Source of the DNA: Haliclona indistincta
Taxonomy: Eukaryota; Porifera; Demospongiae; Haplosclerida; Chalinidae
Assembly (NCBI GenBank): GCA_964017065.1
Contig: OZ024789.1
Coordinates: forward strand, 8,508,703 to 8,572,702
Direction of reading: 5' to 3'
Length of the DNA stretch: 64,000 bases
Below the pieces are notes generated by a model that searched no databases, was not told the DNA's origin, and saw only the letters and a list, made by a program, of their open reading frames with translations. Made by a program: the position numbers and the translations under genes. Below are positions 10,325 to 22,030 of the stretch, one piece after another (the stretch's first letter is position 1; the number at the start of each line of letters is the position of its first letter).

Positions 10325-10653
10325 TCATTTTCTTCGCCACGTGTCTATATCGAGCAAGCAGCAAGAAGGTGAGTCTCTCCCAGCCCGGTTGTGTAGTGTG
10401 CAGACTGGTTCTTTCCTTCAGTTGCGTCGCCAGGCGAGACTGCGTAGAGAGTATCTCTACCGCAAGTCAATGGAGCATCAGGAGAAAGCTACTTTAGATA
10501 GAAAGAGAAAACTAAGCCAAGCCATGGAAGGTTTAGACTAAGCAGTAATACAGTTATTTACATGTACAGTAGTTCTTGTTGAGCATTGTGGACGTGGCTT
10601 TTATTCTTGATTGACATGTGACTTGTGCTGGTTATAGAGGGGCGGCGTATATT
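10325..10653 (+). pseudogene. IMP4 5' relic 1 (exons 1-2 and start of exon 3)
   Basis: Homologous to the start of the real IMP4 gene at 35.9 kb. The position of the start codon (10,366-10,368) reads AAG instead of ATG, but the following GTGAGT donor is kept. Exon 2 (10,422-10,530, [15 protein letters not shown] onward) is intact. Homology stops a few bases into exon 3, after ggggcggcgtat, where array sequence leading to C4 begins. It is a truncated, start-less copy marking a duplication breakpoint. Confidence 0.88.
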
Positions 10654-10715
10654 GTATATATTTTTTTCTGTGTGTGAATGTGTACTCAAATCTATGATAT
10701 GTCCTTGCTATCGGG

Positions 10716-10948
10716 CATGCAAGTTGTTGATGTAGTCGGTCAATTCGCAGTTGGTGGTCATATTCCCAAATGTAGTACAGCATCAAATTCTCCACACATG
10801 TTCTTCAGGACTGCTGTTATGCACACTTTCCACTCCAGCGACAAATTGGTTAGCAGGACAGTTGAAGAGAAGTGGCTTTCTGTAGTCATTGACATATTGC
10901 AGTGTGGTCTTGCATTCTGAGCATGTTGATGGATTTCCTTATGAAGCA
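10716..10948 (-). pseudogene. C4: type C exon-2 relic
   Basis: Exon-2 relic lying directly beyond the IMP4 breakpoint. Substitutions relative to C1 are visible, for example in the DRVW segment (cacatgttcttc against cacacgatcttc). Confidence 0.7.
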
Positions 10949-11048
10949 CTCGAATGTTGTCAAAGGTTTCCAATCTTTTTTAAAATTTATAATAATTGCT
11001 CCCTCATAATAACTTTCAAACGTGATCATAAGTTAACTTCCAAGTACA

Positions 11049-11193
11049 GTTAGCGAGAAAATAAGCTTATTTTACATACTAACTTCAGTAGATTGTGTAT
11101 GTGTCAAACTGTAATTGTATAGACACACGTACACTTACAATTTTACACATACATTCTCTACTGAAGTTAGTATGTAATTATTTTCTCACTAAC
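11049..11193. mobile_element. Palindromic MITE-like element, copy 4
   Basis: The left end is intact (GTTAGCGAGAAAATAAGC). The right inner palindrome has lost several bases (tatgtaattattttctcac). Confidence 0.6.
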
Positions 11194-11727
11194 CTAGGGT
11201 GTGTGTATGTGTGAAATTTTAAGTGCATTCACCCACGTGCTCACGTAGTGAGTGAGTAGTAGTATATTCATGACTACGTGAGTGAGTATGTGACTAAGTG
11301 ATTGAGCTGCAAGTAAGTGAGTGAACAACATCAACATCAAATTTATAGCACTAATTCAATAGAAAATTATTCGTGGAGCCTCTTTAAGAGAGCTGTTTTG
11401 CTTCAAGAAAAAAAGTGGATTCACTAACCACATCGGAGTTGACACATGCACTGTCATGAATGATTTGATATGATCAGATTCGCGCTGGTCGGTCTTCAGG
11501 TTTCTTGCTTTGCGCCACTGCATGCCTTTCTGAACATGTACCAAATGTCAGCATGTATCAAAAATGTGAAACTTGCTTTGATGAAACACAAAATACATGA
11601 CTATGCTTGGAATTTAGTATGTCAGTGACACACCTGTGTACTAATGCACCATTGTGTCTTGTATAAGAAGGCTCTGTTGGTTAGGCAAAAAGCATTACAA
11701 CCTGGTGAACAACACTGAAGTGGAAGA

Positions 11728-11824
11728 ATGTCCAATGTGATTTTTCTAGTAGTTGGCGTGTGTATCGGAGTCTGTGCAGCTATTGCTGTTCCTGATGATC
11801 AAGAGGAATATGGACCAGTTGCAG
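11728..11824 (+). pseudogene. Type B exon 1 relic (no downstream exons)
   Basis: A 97-nt exon 1 with an open frame (MSNVIFLVVGVCIGVC) and a normal GTAC donor. The acceptor and exons 2-3 are gone: homology to B3 ends at gatttata and continues in unrelated sequence. It could still be transcribed from its TATA box but cannot encode the domain. Confidence 0.8.
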
Positions 11825-12082
11825 GTACAAAAGTAGCCATCAACGATGGTTGTTCAAAGTGTTTGTGTCACACACTTCAAATAGTTATGTCTATCATGTG
11901 TTAAATTCTAAATGCAATTGATTTATATCGGACACACTCTGCAAATCATACCAAGAGCTTAGTTCACAGCTAACTATTAGGGACGAATGGAAAACAAGTT
12001 AGCGTTCACACGCTGATATTTCCCCTGGCGATGAATTTTGTACGTACAAAGACAATCTTTGGCGTTGCCCATCCTCATAATA

Positions 12083-12147
12083 ACTCACGTAAAATTAATA
12101 CTCACTCACGATCACATGTAGTGAGTGAGTATTAATTTTACGTGAGT
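12083..12147. repeat. Hairpin, about 28-bp stem
   Basis: A longer relative of the 864-914 hairpin: arms actcacgtaaaattaatact and complement, with gatcacatgta in the loop region. Confidence 0.7.
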
Positions 12148-12358
12148 CGTGAGTAAATACGTGACTACGTCAAGTTTATCACAGCATTTTAAACTTCGCG
12201 CCAATAATAGTAACTTTGTGAATGAAGCTACAAACTCAATATTTTCAAAAGGTGAGGAGCATCTACTCATGTAATGTACACACTAGTATACAGGGATATG
12301 TTCATTTGTTCTAAGCTAACTATCGCTTAGACTAAGATCCATGGTTTTTTGAGAGGTA

Positions 12359-13021
12359 TCACTTCCTCTTGATGTAGTCACACACCATCAGTTTCCACTG
12401 CCTGTCACTGTTGACAAAAGAACATAAATTATTTTTAAATTGTATGCACTTGTTGACCCAGGTGCTGTGCAAACCTACAACAACCTTTTTTCCTGGAACA
12501 GTGTAATCAAACTTTCCATGCAATTTGTTGATGTAGTCGGTCAGTTCACAGTTGGCAGTTGCATACCCTCTTGTAAAGCAGCACCGAAACTTCCACACAC
12601 GATCTTCAGGCTTGTTGTCATGTACACTATCCATTCCAGCAACAACTTGGTTAGCAGGACAGTTGAAATTAATGGGTTGTCTATACTGATTGACATTTTG
12701 CGGTGTGGTCTTGCAATATGAGCATTTTAGAGCTCCAAATGAACCGCATGAGAAAGTAAATCTTCGATCTCTATGGGTTGAACTGTATGTGCTTTGGATT
12801 CGCTTGATAGCTTGTGATCTACCGCAACATACGTGTAGAGGTCCATCGTAAATATTGTTTTGGTACATAGAGGCGTTCTTTTCATCTGAGATTGAATGAA
12901 TTTGAATTTAATTACACTGAACACAATCTTGTAACGTACCTGCTTCAAAGTCATCATTAACGAAAGCTGCTGCACATACTCCGATGCACACGGCAGCTAC
13001 CAGAAGAATCAACTTGCCCAT
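12359..13021 (-). CDS. A4: dermatopontin-like protein with altered last intron
   Basis: Exons 13021-12940, 12885-12450 and 12407-12359. Four bases are missing at the exon 2 donor, so GTAAGTGC of the other A genes becomes GTGC. This leaves a 42-nt intron without any in-frame stop. If spliced at the remaining GTGCAT donor the product is the usual 188 aa; if the intron is retained, 14 residues (CIQFKNNLCSFVN region) are inserted before DRQWKLMVC and the product is 202 aa, with one extra cysteine. Everything else (signal peptide MGKLIL, ten cysteines, KRK end) is intact. A6 is its duplicate. Confidence 0.8.
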
Positions 13022-13364
13022 GGTATTGCTCTTTGCAGTGGTGATCACCGAGAATGTCGAGGATGGTTACAGTTACGCTTTTATACAAAATCTTTTGTAT
13101 TTAAAATTAATTGATACATGATTGTTTCTTATTGATATTCTATCACAGCAGTGAGTAAACAGACAGTTATATAATGACAGGAACCTAAACCTCAATCATT
13201 ATAATAACCTTTGTTATGCATATCATGCTCAATCTCAAAATTATCGTATCAGATTCTTTAATGACTATTGTGCACGAGCTGCATGATCTATACTGTGTGT
13301 GAATGTGTATATAGTCAATTCTATAATAATGTCCTTGCTACCAGTTGCTACCAGTTGCTACCAG

Positions 13365-13600
13365 CATGCAAGTTGTTTATGTAGTCGGTCAATTCACAGT
13401 TGGTGGTCACATGCCCAAATGTATAGTAGTACAGCATCGAATTCTCCACACACGATCTTCAGGACTGTTGTTATGCACACTTTCCACTCCAGCGACGACT
13501 TGGTTAGCAGGACAGTTGAAGAGAATTGGCTTTCTGTAGTCATTGACATATTGCGGTGTGGTCTTGCATTCTGAGCATGTTGATGGATTTCCATATGAAC
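13365..13600 (-). pseudogene. C5: type C exon-2 relic
   Basis: As C2, including the triplicated ttgctaccag beside it and the extra ATAGT block. Confidence 0.7.
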
Positions 13601-13699
13601 CACTCCAACAGATTAGATTTCCAATCTTTTTTAAAATCTATAATAATTGCTTCCTCGTAATAACTTTCAAACATGATCATAAGTTAACTTCCAAGTACA

Positions 13700-13845
13700 G
13701 TTAGCGAGAAAATAAGCTTATTTTACATACTAACTTCAGTAGGGAGTGTATGTGTCAAACTGTAAGTGTATTTACACTTACAATTTCACACACACATACT
13801 CTACAGAGAAGTTAGTATGTAAAATAAGCTTATTTTCTCCCTAAC
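13700..13845. mobile_element. Palindromic MITE-like element, copy 5
   Basis: Full-length copy matching copy 2, with both AAAATAAGCTTATTTT palindromes. Confidence 0.65.
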
Positions 13846-13950
13846 ATAGGGTGTGTATGTGTGACAATGTAAGTGTATACACACACATGCTCACGTAGTG
13901 AGTGAGTAGTAGTATATTCGTGAGTACGTGAGTGAGTATGTGACTACGTG

Positions 13951-14935
13951 ATTGAGCTGCAAGTAAGTGAGTGAACAACATCAACATCAAATTTATAGCA
14001 CTAATTCTATAGAAGATTATTCGTGGAGCCTTTTAAAGATAGCTGTTTGCTCAAAGAGAAAAAATGAATTCACTAACCACATCAGCATGCACTGTAATAA
14101 AAATAATGATTTGAGATTTGATACGATCAGATATGCTCTGGTCAGTCTTCAGGTTTCTTGCTTTGTCTTATAATCACGACAGCTAGGTGGCTGTCATGAT
14201 ACAAACTGTTTCATCATCGATTATGACTCAGTCTTGTCCGATTCACCATTGCACATCCTACATAAGTACACCTTTCAATGTTACACATTCACACTAGATC
14301 ACTATGACTACTAGTTTATACTGCCTGCATACTACCCTCATCTGCACCATGAAAGCTTGAGTTAAGCAGGTTACAAAAATTAATGTTTGAACCAGATCTC
14401 TCTCTCCTAGCTTATAAGCGCTGCCGAAACTTCCACACTTAATTTTGTTACGAAGTTTTTGGCAACTAGCTGTTCTGCCTGCAAGACGACCCTTCATAGC
14501 TCGCAGCAAACAGCTTGAAAAATCACAGAAGAAAGTTGAAGCCACAGGTGCGTCGCACGGTTCATTTGAATATTTTCATTGCGTGCATTGGAGTTGATCG
14601 CTCCTTCCCCTTATGCGCTCCTGTTCTAGCTCATCGACCTAGCAGTGCATGCATGTGCAACTAAATGAGACATGCCTTTTAAAAACCGGTTTTGTTTGTG
14701 CAACATGGCGTCCTTCTTCTTGATCTCGTCTTCCCTGTTTCCGAGGTCGAACAGGTAGTCCTGTGTTACATTTCATCTGTAGCTGCAGCAAGTCCGGATC
14801 ATATCTATGCGCTTTATTTAGAACAAAGACACTTGCTAATTTTAAACTTGGCGCCAATAATATTAACTTTGTGAATGAGGCTATACCATAGATGATACAG
14901 TACACGGCTACTAACTCAAAATAAGAGGATCATCT
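13951..14935. repeat. Module X3
   Basis: Third copy of the X module; it carries the junction between the two 8,081-bp units. The minus-strand open frame is at 14545-14294. Confidence 0.5.
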
Positions 14936-15440
14936 GACCCAAGCTTTGTGGCAGACAAATATGTCTCATTTTCGTCTCTTCCTACCAGGTCTGGTTCTAC
15001 TGCTAAACTATAGTCCACAAATACAGTTTTGCAGATTGGTCACTCCTATTCAGTTTCCACTTCGCGTCACTCCTATTTTCGCAGATTGGTTCGTATCTGG
15101 AACAGTCTTCCTCCGATTGACCTTTCATTGTCTTTCTCAAGCATAAAATCCCAAATCAAGCAGTTCTTCTGGTCCATTTTTCTATTAAATTTTAATCCTT
15201 CTATTCCTTGTTCCTATCATCTTATCTGTCCTTGTAACAAGTGTAGACTTAATCCTATTAATGTAAATTTTATCTGATATTTAATTATTAATTTTTTTCT
15301 TTTTTCTGGGTATCTATAGTTCTTATGGACATTCCATCAGTACAGATCTTATTAATTATCTACTGACTCTGCATGCATCCTCCTTTTTCTTTGATTCTGT
15401 CTGTCTGTAAAATCTAACTTGAATTGAATTGAATTGAATA
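14936..15440 (+). mobile_element. 5'-truncated non-LTR retrotransposon tail (copy 3)
   Basis: The 8,081-bp duplicate of copy 2, with the one visible G/A difference near 14,988. Ends in TTGAA repeats beside A5. Confidence 0.7.
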
Positions 15441-15515
15441 CTATACACAGGGATATGTTCATTTGTTCTAAGCTAACTATCGCTTAGACTAAGATGCATG
15501 GTTCTTTGAGAGATA

Positions 15516-16187
15516 TCAATTCCTCTTGATGTAGTCACACACCATCAGTTTCCATCGCCTGTCACTGTTGACAAAAAAAACATAATTTTATTATTTAAAA
15601 ATTGTATGCACTTACTTGTTGACCCAGGTGCTGTGCAAACCGACGACAACCTTTTTTCCTGGAACAGTGTAATCAATCTTTCCATGCAAGTTGTTGATGT
15701 AGTCGGTCAGTTCACAGTTGGCTGTTGCATACCCTCTTGTAAAGCAGCACCGAAACTTCCACACACGATCTTCAGGCTTGTTGTCATGTACGCTATCCAT
15801 TCCAGCAACAACTTGGTTAGCAGGACAGTTGAAATTAATGGGTTGTCTATACTGATTGACATTTTGCGGTGTGATCTTGCAATGTGAGCATTTTAGAGCT
15901 CCAAATGAACCGCATGAGAAAGTAAATCTTCGATCTCTATGGGTTGAACTGTATGTGCTTTGGATTCGCTTGATAGCTTGTGATCTACCGCAACATACGT
16001 GTAGAGGTCCATCGTAAATATTGTTTTGGTACATAGAGGCGTTCTTTTCATCTGAGATTGAATGAATTTGAATTTAATTACACTGAACACAATCTTGTAA
16101 CATACCTGCTTCAAAGTCATCATTGACAAAAGCTGCTGCACATACTCCGATGCACACGGCAGCTACCAGAAGAATCAACTTGGCCAT
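15516..16187 (-). CDS. A5: dermatopontin-like secreted protein, 188 aa (duplicate of A3)
   Basis: Exons 16187-16106, 16051-15616 and 15564-15516. I see no difference from A3 in coding sequence, introns or promoter, so the two genes would encode the same protein. TATA box at the complement of 16242-16249. Confidence 0.85.
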
Positions 16188-16497
16188 GGTATTGCTCTTT
16201 GCAGTGGTGATCACCGAATGTCGAGGATGGATGCAGTTACGCTTTTATACAAAATCTTTTGTATTCAAATTGATACATGATAGTTTCTTATTGATATTCT
16301 TTCACAGCAGTGAGTGAACAGATTGTCATATAATGACAGGAACCTAAACCTCAATCATTATAATAACCTTTGTTATGCATATCACGCTCAATCTCAAAAT
16401 TATCGTATCAGATTCATGAATGACTATTGTGCATGAGCTGCATGATCTACTGTGTGTGCATGTGTACTCAAATCTATGATATGTCCTTGCTATCGGG

Positions 16498-16733
16498 CAT
16501 GCAAGTTGTTGATGTAGTCGGTCAATTCGCAGTTGGTGGTCATATGCCCAAATGTAGTACAGCATCGAATTTTCCACACACGATCTTCAGGACTGCTGTT
16601 ATGTACGCTTTCCACTCCAGCGACAACTTAGTTATAATTAGCAGGACAGTTGAAGAGAATTGGCTTTCTGTAGTCATTGTCATATTGCGGTGTGGTCTTG
16701 CATTCTGAGCATGTTGATGGATTTCCTTATGAA
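16498..16733 (-). pseudogene. C6: type C exon-2 relic (duplicate of C3)
   Basis: Same sequence as C3, including its internal insertion. Confidence 0.7.
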
Positions 16734-16837
16734 GCACTCGAATGTTGTCAAAGGTTTCCAATCTTTTTTTAAAATCTATAATAATTGCTCCCTCATAATA
16801 ACTTTCAAACGTGATCATAAGTTAACTTCCAAGTGCA

Positions 16838-16990
16838 GTTAGTGAGAAAAATAAGCTTATTTTACATAATAACTTCAGTAGAGTGTGTATGTGTCAAACT
16901 GTAATTGTATAGACACACATACACTTACAATTTCACACATACATACTCTACTGAAGTTAGTATGTATAATAAGCTTATTTTCTCACTAAC
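16838..16990. mobile_element. Palindromic MITE-like element, copy 6
   Basis: Duplicate of copy 3, 8,081 bases away. Confidence 0.65.
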
Positions 16991-17510
16991 ATAGGGTGTG
17001 TATGTGTGAAATTGTAAGTGCATACACCCACGTGCTCACTCACTCACGTAATGAGTGAGTACTAGTATATTGTGACTACGTGATTGAGCTGCAAGTAAGT
17101 GAGTGAACAACATCAACATCAAATTTATAGCACTAATTCTATAGAAAATTATTCGTGGAGCCTTTTAAGAGAGCTGTTTTGCTCAAAGAAAAAAGTGGAT
17201 TTACTAACCACATCAGAGTTGACCCATGCACTGTCATAAAATGATTTGATGCGATCAGATTTTCTCTGGTCAGTCTTCAGGTTTCTTGCTTTGCGCCACT
17301 GCATGCCATTCTGAACATGTACCAAATGTCAACATGTATCAAAAATGTGAAACTTGCTTTGATGCAACACAAAATACATGACTATGCTTGGAATTTAGTA
17401 TGTCAGTGACACACCTGTGTACTTATGCACCATTGTGTCTTGTATAAGAAGGCTCTGTTGGTTAGGCAAAAAGCATTACAAACTGGTGAACAACACTGAT
17501 AAGTGGAAGA

Positions 17511-18241
17511 ATGTCCAAGTTGATTTTTCTAGTAGTTGGCGTGTGTATCGGAGTCTGTGCAGCTATTGCTGTTCCTGACGATCAAGAGGAATTCGGACCA
17601 GTAGCAGGTACAAAAGTAGCCATCAACGATGGTTGTTCAACATTGTGTCACACACTTTAAATAGTTATGTCTATCATGTGTTAAATTCTAAATGTTATAG
17701 ATGCCCTTGGGAAGAAATACCAGAATGGTTATGATGCCGCGCTGAAGTTTCAATGCGGCAAATCGCAAGCTATCAAGCGAATTACAAGCAAGTTCAGCAA
17801 AGGTCATGGTGATCGAAAATATAAGTTTTCATGTGCTTCGTACGGGAGTGGTGGAGTCTGCTCAGATTGTAAGACCACAGGTCAATATGTCAACAATTAC
17901 AAAGAAGCTATTAACTTCAACTGCCCCGCTAATCAAGTTCTAACCGGAGTTGAAAGCGTACACAACAACAAAAATGAGGATCGTAGGTGGAAGTTCCGCT
18001 GCTGTGAAACATTCGAGCATGTGACCACCAACTGCGAACTGACTGATCGCATTAACAAGATAAATCAAGCGAAATTTGATTACACTGTCAGTGGAGGAAA
18101 GGTTGTAGTTGGCTTGCACAGCCACTGGGCTAGCAAGTAAGTGCTATTTTGTACATAATAGATTGTTTTCACTTTCTTTTTGTCAACAGTGACAGGCAAT
18201 GGAAACTGATGGTGTGTGACTACGGCAAGAAGCAAGTCTGA
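17511..18241 (+). CDS. B2: dermatopontin-like secreted protein, 194 aa (duplicate of B1)
   Basis: Exons 17511-17607, 17701-18136 and 18190-18241. Sequence, introns and 3' region match B1 throughout, so the predicted protein is the same. Followed by IMP4 relic 2. Confidence 0.86.
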
Positions 18242-18405
18242 GGAACCTGCCATACATTGGCACAGAGTCAAAGAATGAACACTAGCTATAGTCTAAGCGA
18301 TAGTTAGCTTAGATATTCAAATCTCTGTGCATTTCAATAAAAATTCAATATGAATCCCTGATCATGTAGAATTTTTAAACTACGCGCGCAATTCTAACAA
18401 TGACG

Positions 18406-18734
18406 TCATTTTCTTCGCCACGTGTCTATATCGAGCAAGCAGCAAGAAGGTGAGTCTCTCCCAGCCCGGTTGTGTAGTGTGCAGACTGGTTCTTTCCTTC
18501 AGTTGCGTCGCCAGGCGAGACTGCGTAGAGAGTATCTCTACCGCAAGTCAATGGAGCATCAGGAGAAAGCTACTTTAGATAGAAAGAGAAAACTAAGCCA
18601 AGCCATGGAAGGTTTAGACTAAGCAGTAATACAGTTATTTACATGTACAGTAGTTCTTGTTGAGCATTGTGGACGTGGCTTTTATTCTTGATTGACATGT
18701 GACTTGTGCTGGTTATAGAGGGGCGGCGTATATT
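18406..18734 (+). pseudogene. IMP4 5' relic 2 (duplicate of relic 1)
   Basis: Carries the same lost start codon (AAG at 18,447-18,449), intact exon 2 (18,503-18,611) and the same breakpoint in exon 3, so it arose with the 8,081-bp duplication and not independently. Confidence 0.88.
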
Positions 18735-18796
18735 GTATATATTTTTTTCTGTGTGTGAATGTGTACTCAAATCTATGATATGTCCTTGCTATCGGG

Positions 18797-19029
18797 CATG
18801 CAAGTTGTTGATGTAGTCGGTCAATTCGCAGTTGGTGGTCATATTCCCAAATGTAGTACAGCATCAAATTCTCCACACATGTTCTTCAGGACTGCTGTTA
18901 TGCACACTTTCCACTCCAGCGACAAATTGGTTAGCAGGACAGTTGAAGAGAAGTGGCTTTCTGTAGTCATTGACATATTGCAGTGTGGTCTTGCATTCTG
19001 AGCATGTTGATGGATTTCCTTATGAAGCA
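18797..19029 (-). pseudogene. C7: type C exon-2 relic (duplicate of C4)
   Basis: Matches C4 with no difference noticed. Confidence 0.7.
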
Positions 19030-19129
19030 CTCGAATGTTGTCAAAGGTTTCCAATCTTTTTTAAAATTTATAATAATTGCTCCCTCATAATAACTTTCAA
19101 ACGTGATCATAAGTTAACTTCCAAGTACA

Positions 19130-19274
19130 GTTAGCGAGAAAATAAGCTTATTTTACATACTAACTTCAGTAGATTGTGTATGTGTCAAACTGTAATTGTA
19201 TAGACACACGTACACTTACAATTTTACACATACATTCTCTACTGAAGTTAGTATGTAATTATTTTCTCACTAAC
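19130..19274. mobile_element. Palindromic MITE-like element, copy 7
   Basis: Duplicate of copy 4 with the same shortened right arm. Confidence 0.6.
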
Positions 19275-19808
19275 CTAGGGTGTGTGTATGTGTGAAATTT
19301 TAAGTGCATTCACCCACGTGCTCACGTAGTGAGTGAGTAGTAGTATATTCATGACTACGTGAGTGAGTATGTGACTAAGTGATTGAGCTGCAAGTAAGTG
19401 AGTGAACAACATCAACATCAAATTTATAGCACTAATTCAATAGAAAATTATTCGTGGAGCCTCTTTAAGAGAGCTGTTTTGCTTCAAGAAAAAAAGTGGA
19501 TTCACTAACCACATCGGAGTTGACACATGCACTGTCATGAATGATTTGATATGATCAGATTCGCGCTGGTCGGTCTTCAGGTTTCTTGCTTTGCGCCACT
19601 GCATGCCTTTCTGAACATGTACCAAATGTCAGCATGTATCAAAAATGTGAAACTTGCTTTGATGAAACACAAAATACATGACTATGCTTGGAATTTAGTA
19701 TGTCAGTGACACACCTGTGTACTAATGCACCATTGTGTCTTGTATAAGAAGGCTCTGTTGGTTAGGCAAAAAGCATTACAACCTGGTGAACAACACTGAA
19801 GTGGAAGA

Positions 19809-19905
19809 ATGTCCAATGTGATTTTTCTAGTAGTTGGCGTGTGTATCGGAGTCTGTGCAGCTATTGCTGTTCCTGATGATCAAGAGGAATATGGACCAGT
19901 TGCAG
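19809..19905 (+). pseudogene. Type B exon 1 relic (third copy)
   Basis: Duplicate of the relic at 11,728; open exon 1, no exons 2-3. Confidence 0.8.
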
Positions 19906-20163
19906 GTACAAAAGTAGCCATCAACGATGGTTGTTCAAAGTGTTTGTGTCACACACTTCAAATAGTTATGTCTATCATGTGTTAAATTCTAAATGCAATT
20001 GATTTATATCGGACACACTCTGCAAATCATACCAAGAGCTTAGTTCACAGCTAACTATTAGGGACGAATGGAAAACAAGTTAGCGTTCACACGCTGATAT
20101 TTCCCCTGGCGATGAATTTTGTACGTACAAAGACAATCTTTGGCGTTGCCCATCCTCATAATA

Positions 20164-20228
20164 ACTCACGTAAAATTAATACTCACTCACGATCACATGT
20201 AGTGAGTGAGTATTAATTTTACGTGAGT
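20164..20228. repeat. Hairpin, about 28-bp stem
   Basis: Duplicate of the hairpin at 12,083-12,147. Confidence 0.7.
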
Positions 20229-20439
20229 CGTGAGTAAATACGTGACTACGTCAAGTTTATCACAGCATTTTAAACTTCGCGCCAATAATAGTAACTTTGT
20301 GAATGAAGCTACAAACTCAATATTTTCAAAAGGTGAGGAGCATCTACTCATGTAATGTACACACTAGTATACAGGGATATGTTCATTTGTTCTAAGCTAA
20401 CTATCGCTTAGACTAAGATCCATGGTTTTTTGAGAGGTA

Positions 20440-21102
20440 TCACTTCCTCTTGATGTAGTCACACACCATCAGTTTCCACTGCCTGTCACTGTTGACAAAA
20501 GAACATAAATTATTTTTAAATTGTATGCACTTGTTGACCCAGGTGCTGTGCAAACCTACAACAACCTTTTTTCCTGGAACAGTGTAATCAAACTTTCCAT
20601 GCAATTTGTTGATGTAGTCGGTCAGTTCACAGTTGGCAGTTGCATACCCTCTTGTAAAGCAGCACCGAAACTTCCACACACGATCTTCAGGCTTGTTGTC
20701 ATGTACACTATCCATTCCAGCAACAACTTGGTTAGCAGGACAGTTGAAATTAATGGGTTGTCTATACTGATTGACATTTTGCGGTGTGGTCTTGCAATAT
20801 GAGCATTTTAGAGCTCCAAATGAACCGCATGAGAAAGTAAATCTTCGATCTCTATGGGTTGAACTGTATGTGCTTTGGATTCGCTTGATAGCTTGTGATC
20901 TACCGCAACATACGTGTAGAGGTCCATCGTAAATATTGTTTTGGTACATAGAGGCGTTCTTTTCATCTGAGATTGAATGAATTTGAATTTAATTACACTG
21001 AACACAATCTTGTAACGTACCTGCTTCAAAGTCATCATTAACGAAAGCTGCTGCACATACTCCGATGCACACGGCAGCTACCAGAAGAATCAACTTGCCC
21101 AT
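20440..21102 (-). CDS. A6: dermatopontin-like protein with altered last intron (duplicate of A4)
   Basis: Exons 21102-21021, 20966-20531 and 20488-20440. It has the same 4-base loss at the exon 2 donor and the same in-frame 42-nt intron as A4, so the change predates the 8,081-bp duplication. Confidence 0.8.
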
Positions 21103-21445
21103 GGTATTGCTCTTTGCAGTGGTGATCACCGAGAATGTCGAGGATGGTTACAGTTACGCTTTTATACAAAATCTTTTGTATTTAAAATTAATTGATACAT
21201 GATTGTTTCTTATTGATATTCTATCACAGCAGTGAGTAAACAGACAGTTATATAATGACAGGAACCTAAACCTCAATCATTATAATAACCTTTGTTATGC
21301 ATATCATGCTCAATCTCAAAATTATCGTATCAGATTCTTTAATGACTATTGTGCACGAGCTGCATGATCTATACTGTGTGTGAATGTGTATATAGTCAAT
21401 TCTATAATAATGTCCTTGCTACCAGTTGCTACCAGTTGCTACCAG

Positions 21446-21681
21446 CATGCAAGTTGTTTATGTAGTCGGTCAATTCACAGTTGGTGGTCACATGCCCAAA
21501 TGTATAGTAGTACAGCATCGAATTCTCCACACACGATCTTCAGGACTGTTGTTATGCACACTTTCCACTCCAGCGACGACTTGGTTAGCAGGACAGTTGA
21601 AGAGAATTGGCTTTCTGTAGTCATTGACATATTGCGGTGTGGTCTTGCATTCTGAGCATGTTGATGGATTTCCATATGAAC
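21446..21681 (-). pseudogene. C8: type C exon-2 relic (duplicate of C5)
   Basis: Same as C5. Confidence 0.7.
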
Positions 21682-21780
21682 CACTCCAACAGATTAGATT
21701 TCCAATCTTTTTTAAAATCTATAATAATTGCTTCCTCGTAATAACTTTCAAACATGATCATAAGTTAACTTCCAAGTACA

Positions 21781-21926
21781 GTTAGCGAGAAAATAAGCTT
21801 ATTTTACATACTAACTTCAGTAGGGAGTGTATGTGTCAAACTGTAAGTGTATTTACACTTACAATTTCACACACACATACTCTACAGAGAAGTTAGTATG
21901 TAAAATAAGCTTATTTTCTCCCTAAC
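21781..21926. mobile_element. Palindromic MITE-like element, copy 8
   Basis: Duplicate of copy 5. Confidence 0.65.
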
Positions 21927-22030
21927 ATAGGGTGTGTATGTGTGACAATGTAAGTGTATACACACACATGCTCACGTAGTGAGTGAGTAGTAGTATATTC
22001 GTGAGTACGTGAGTGAGTATGTGACTACGT

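Larger units (their letters stand above)
6093..14173. repeat. 8,081-bp near-identical tandem repeat, copy 1
   Basis: Each position here recurs 8,081 bases further on almost without change. The unit holds A3, C3, B1, IMP4 relic 1, C4, the type B exon-1 relic, A4 and C5. The left breakpoint lies between about 6,012 and 6,446, where copies stop and start differing; the limits given are a midpoint choice. One difference seen is near 6,907 (agatctgg here, aggtctgg in copy 2). Confidence 0.85.

Noticed and set aside
12408..12449. A4 and A6 as outright pseudogenes
   Set aside because: The frame is open whether or not the short intron is removed, so coding potential is kept.
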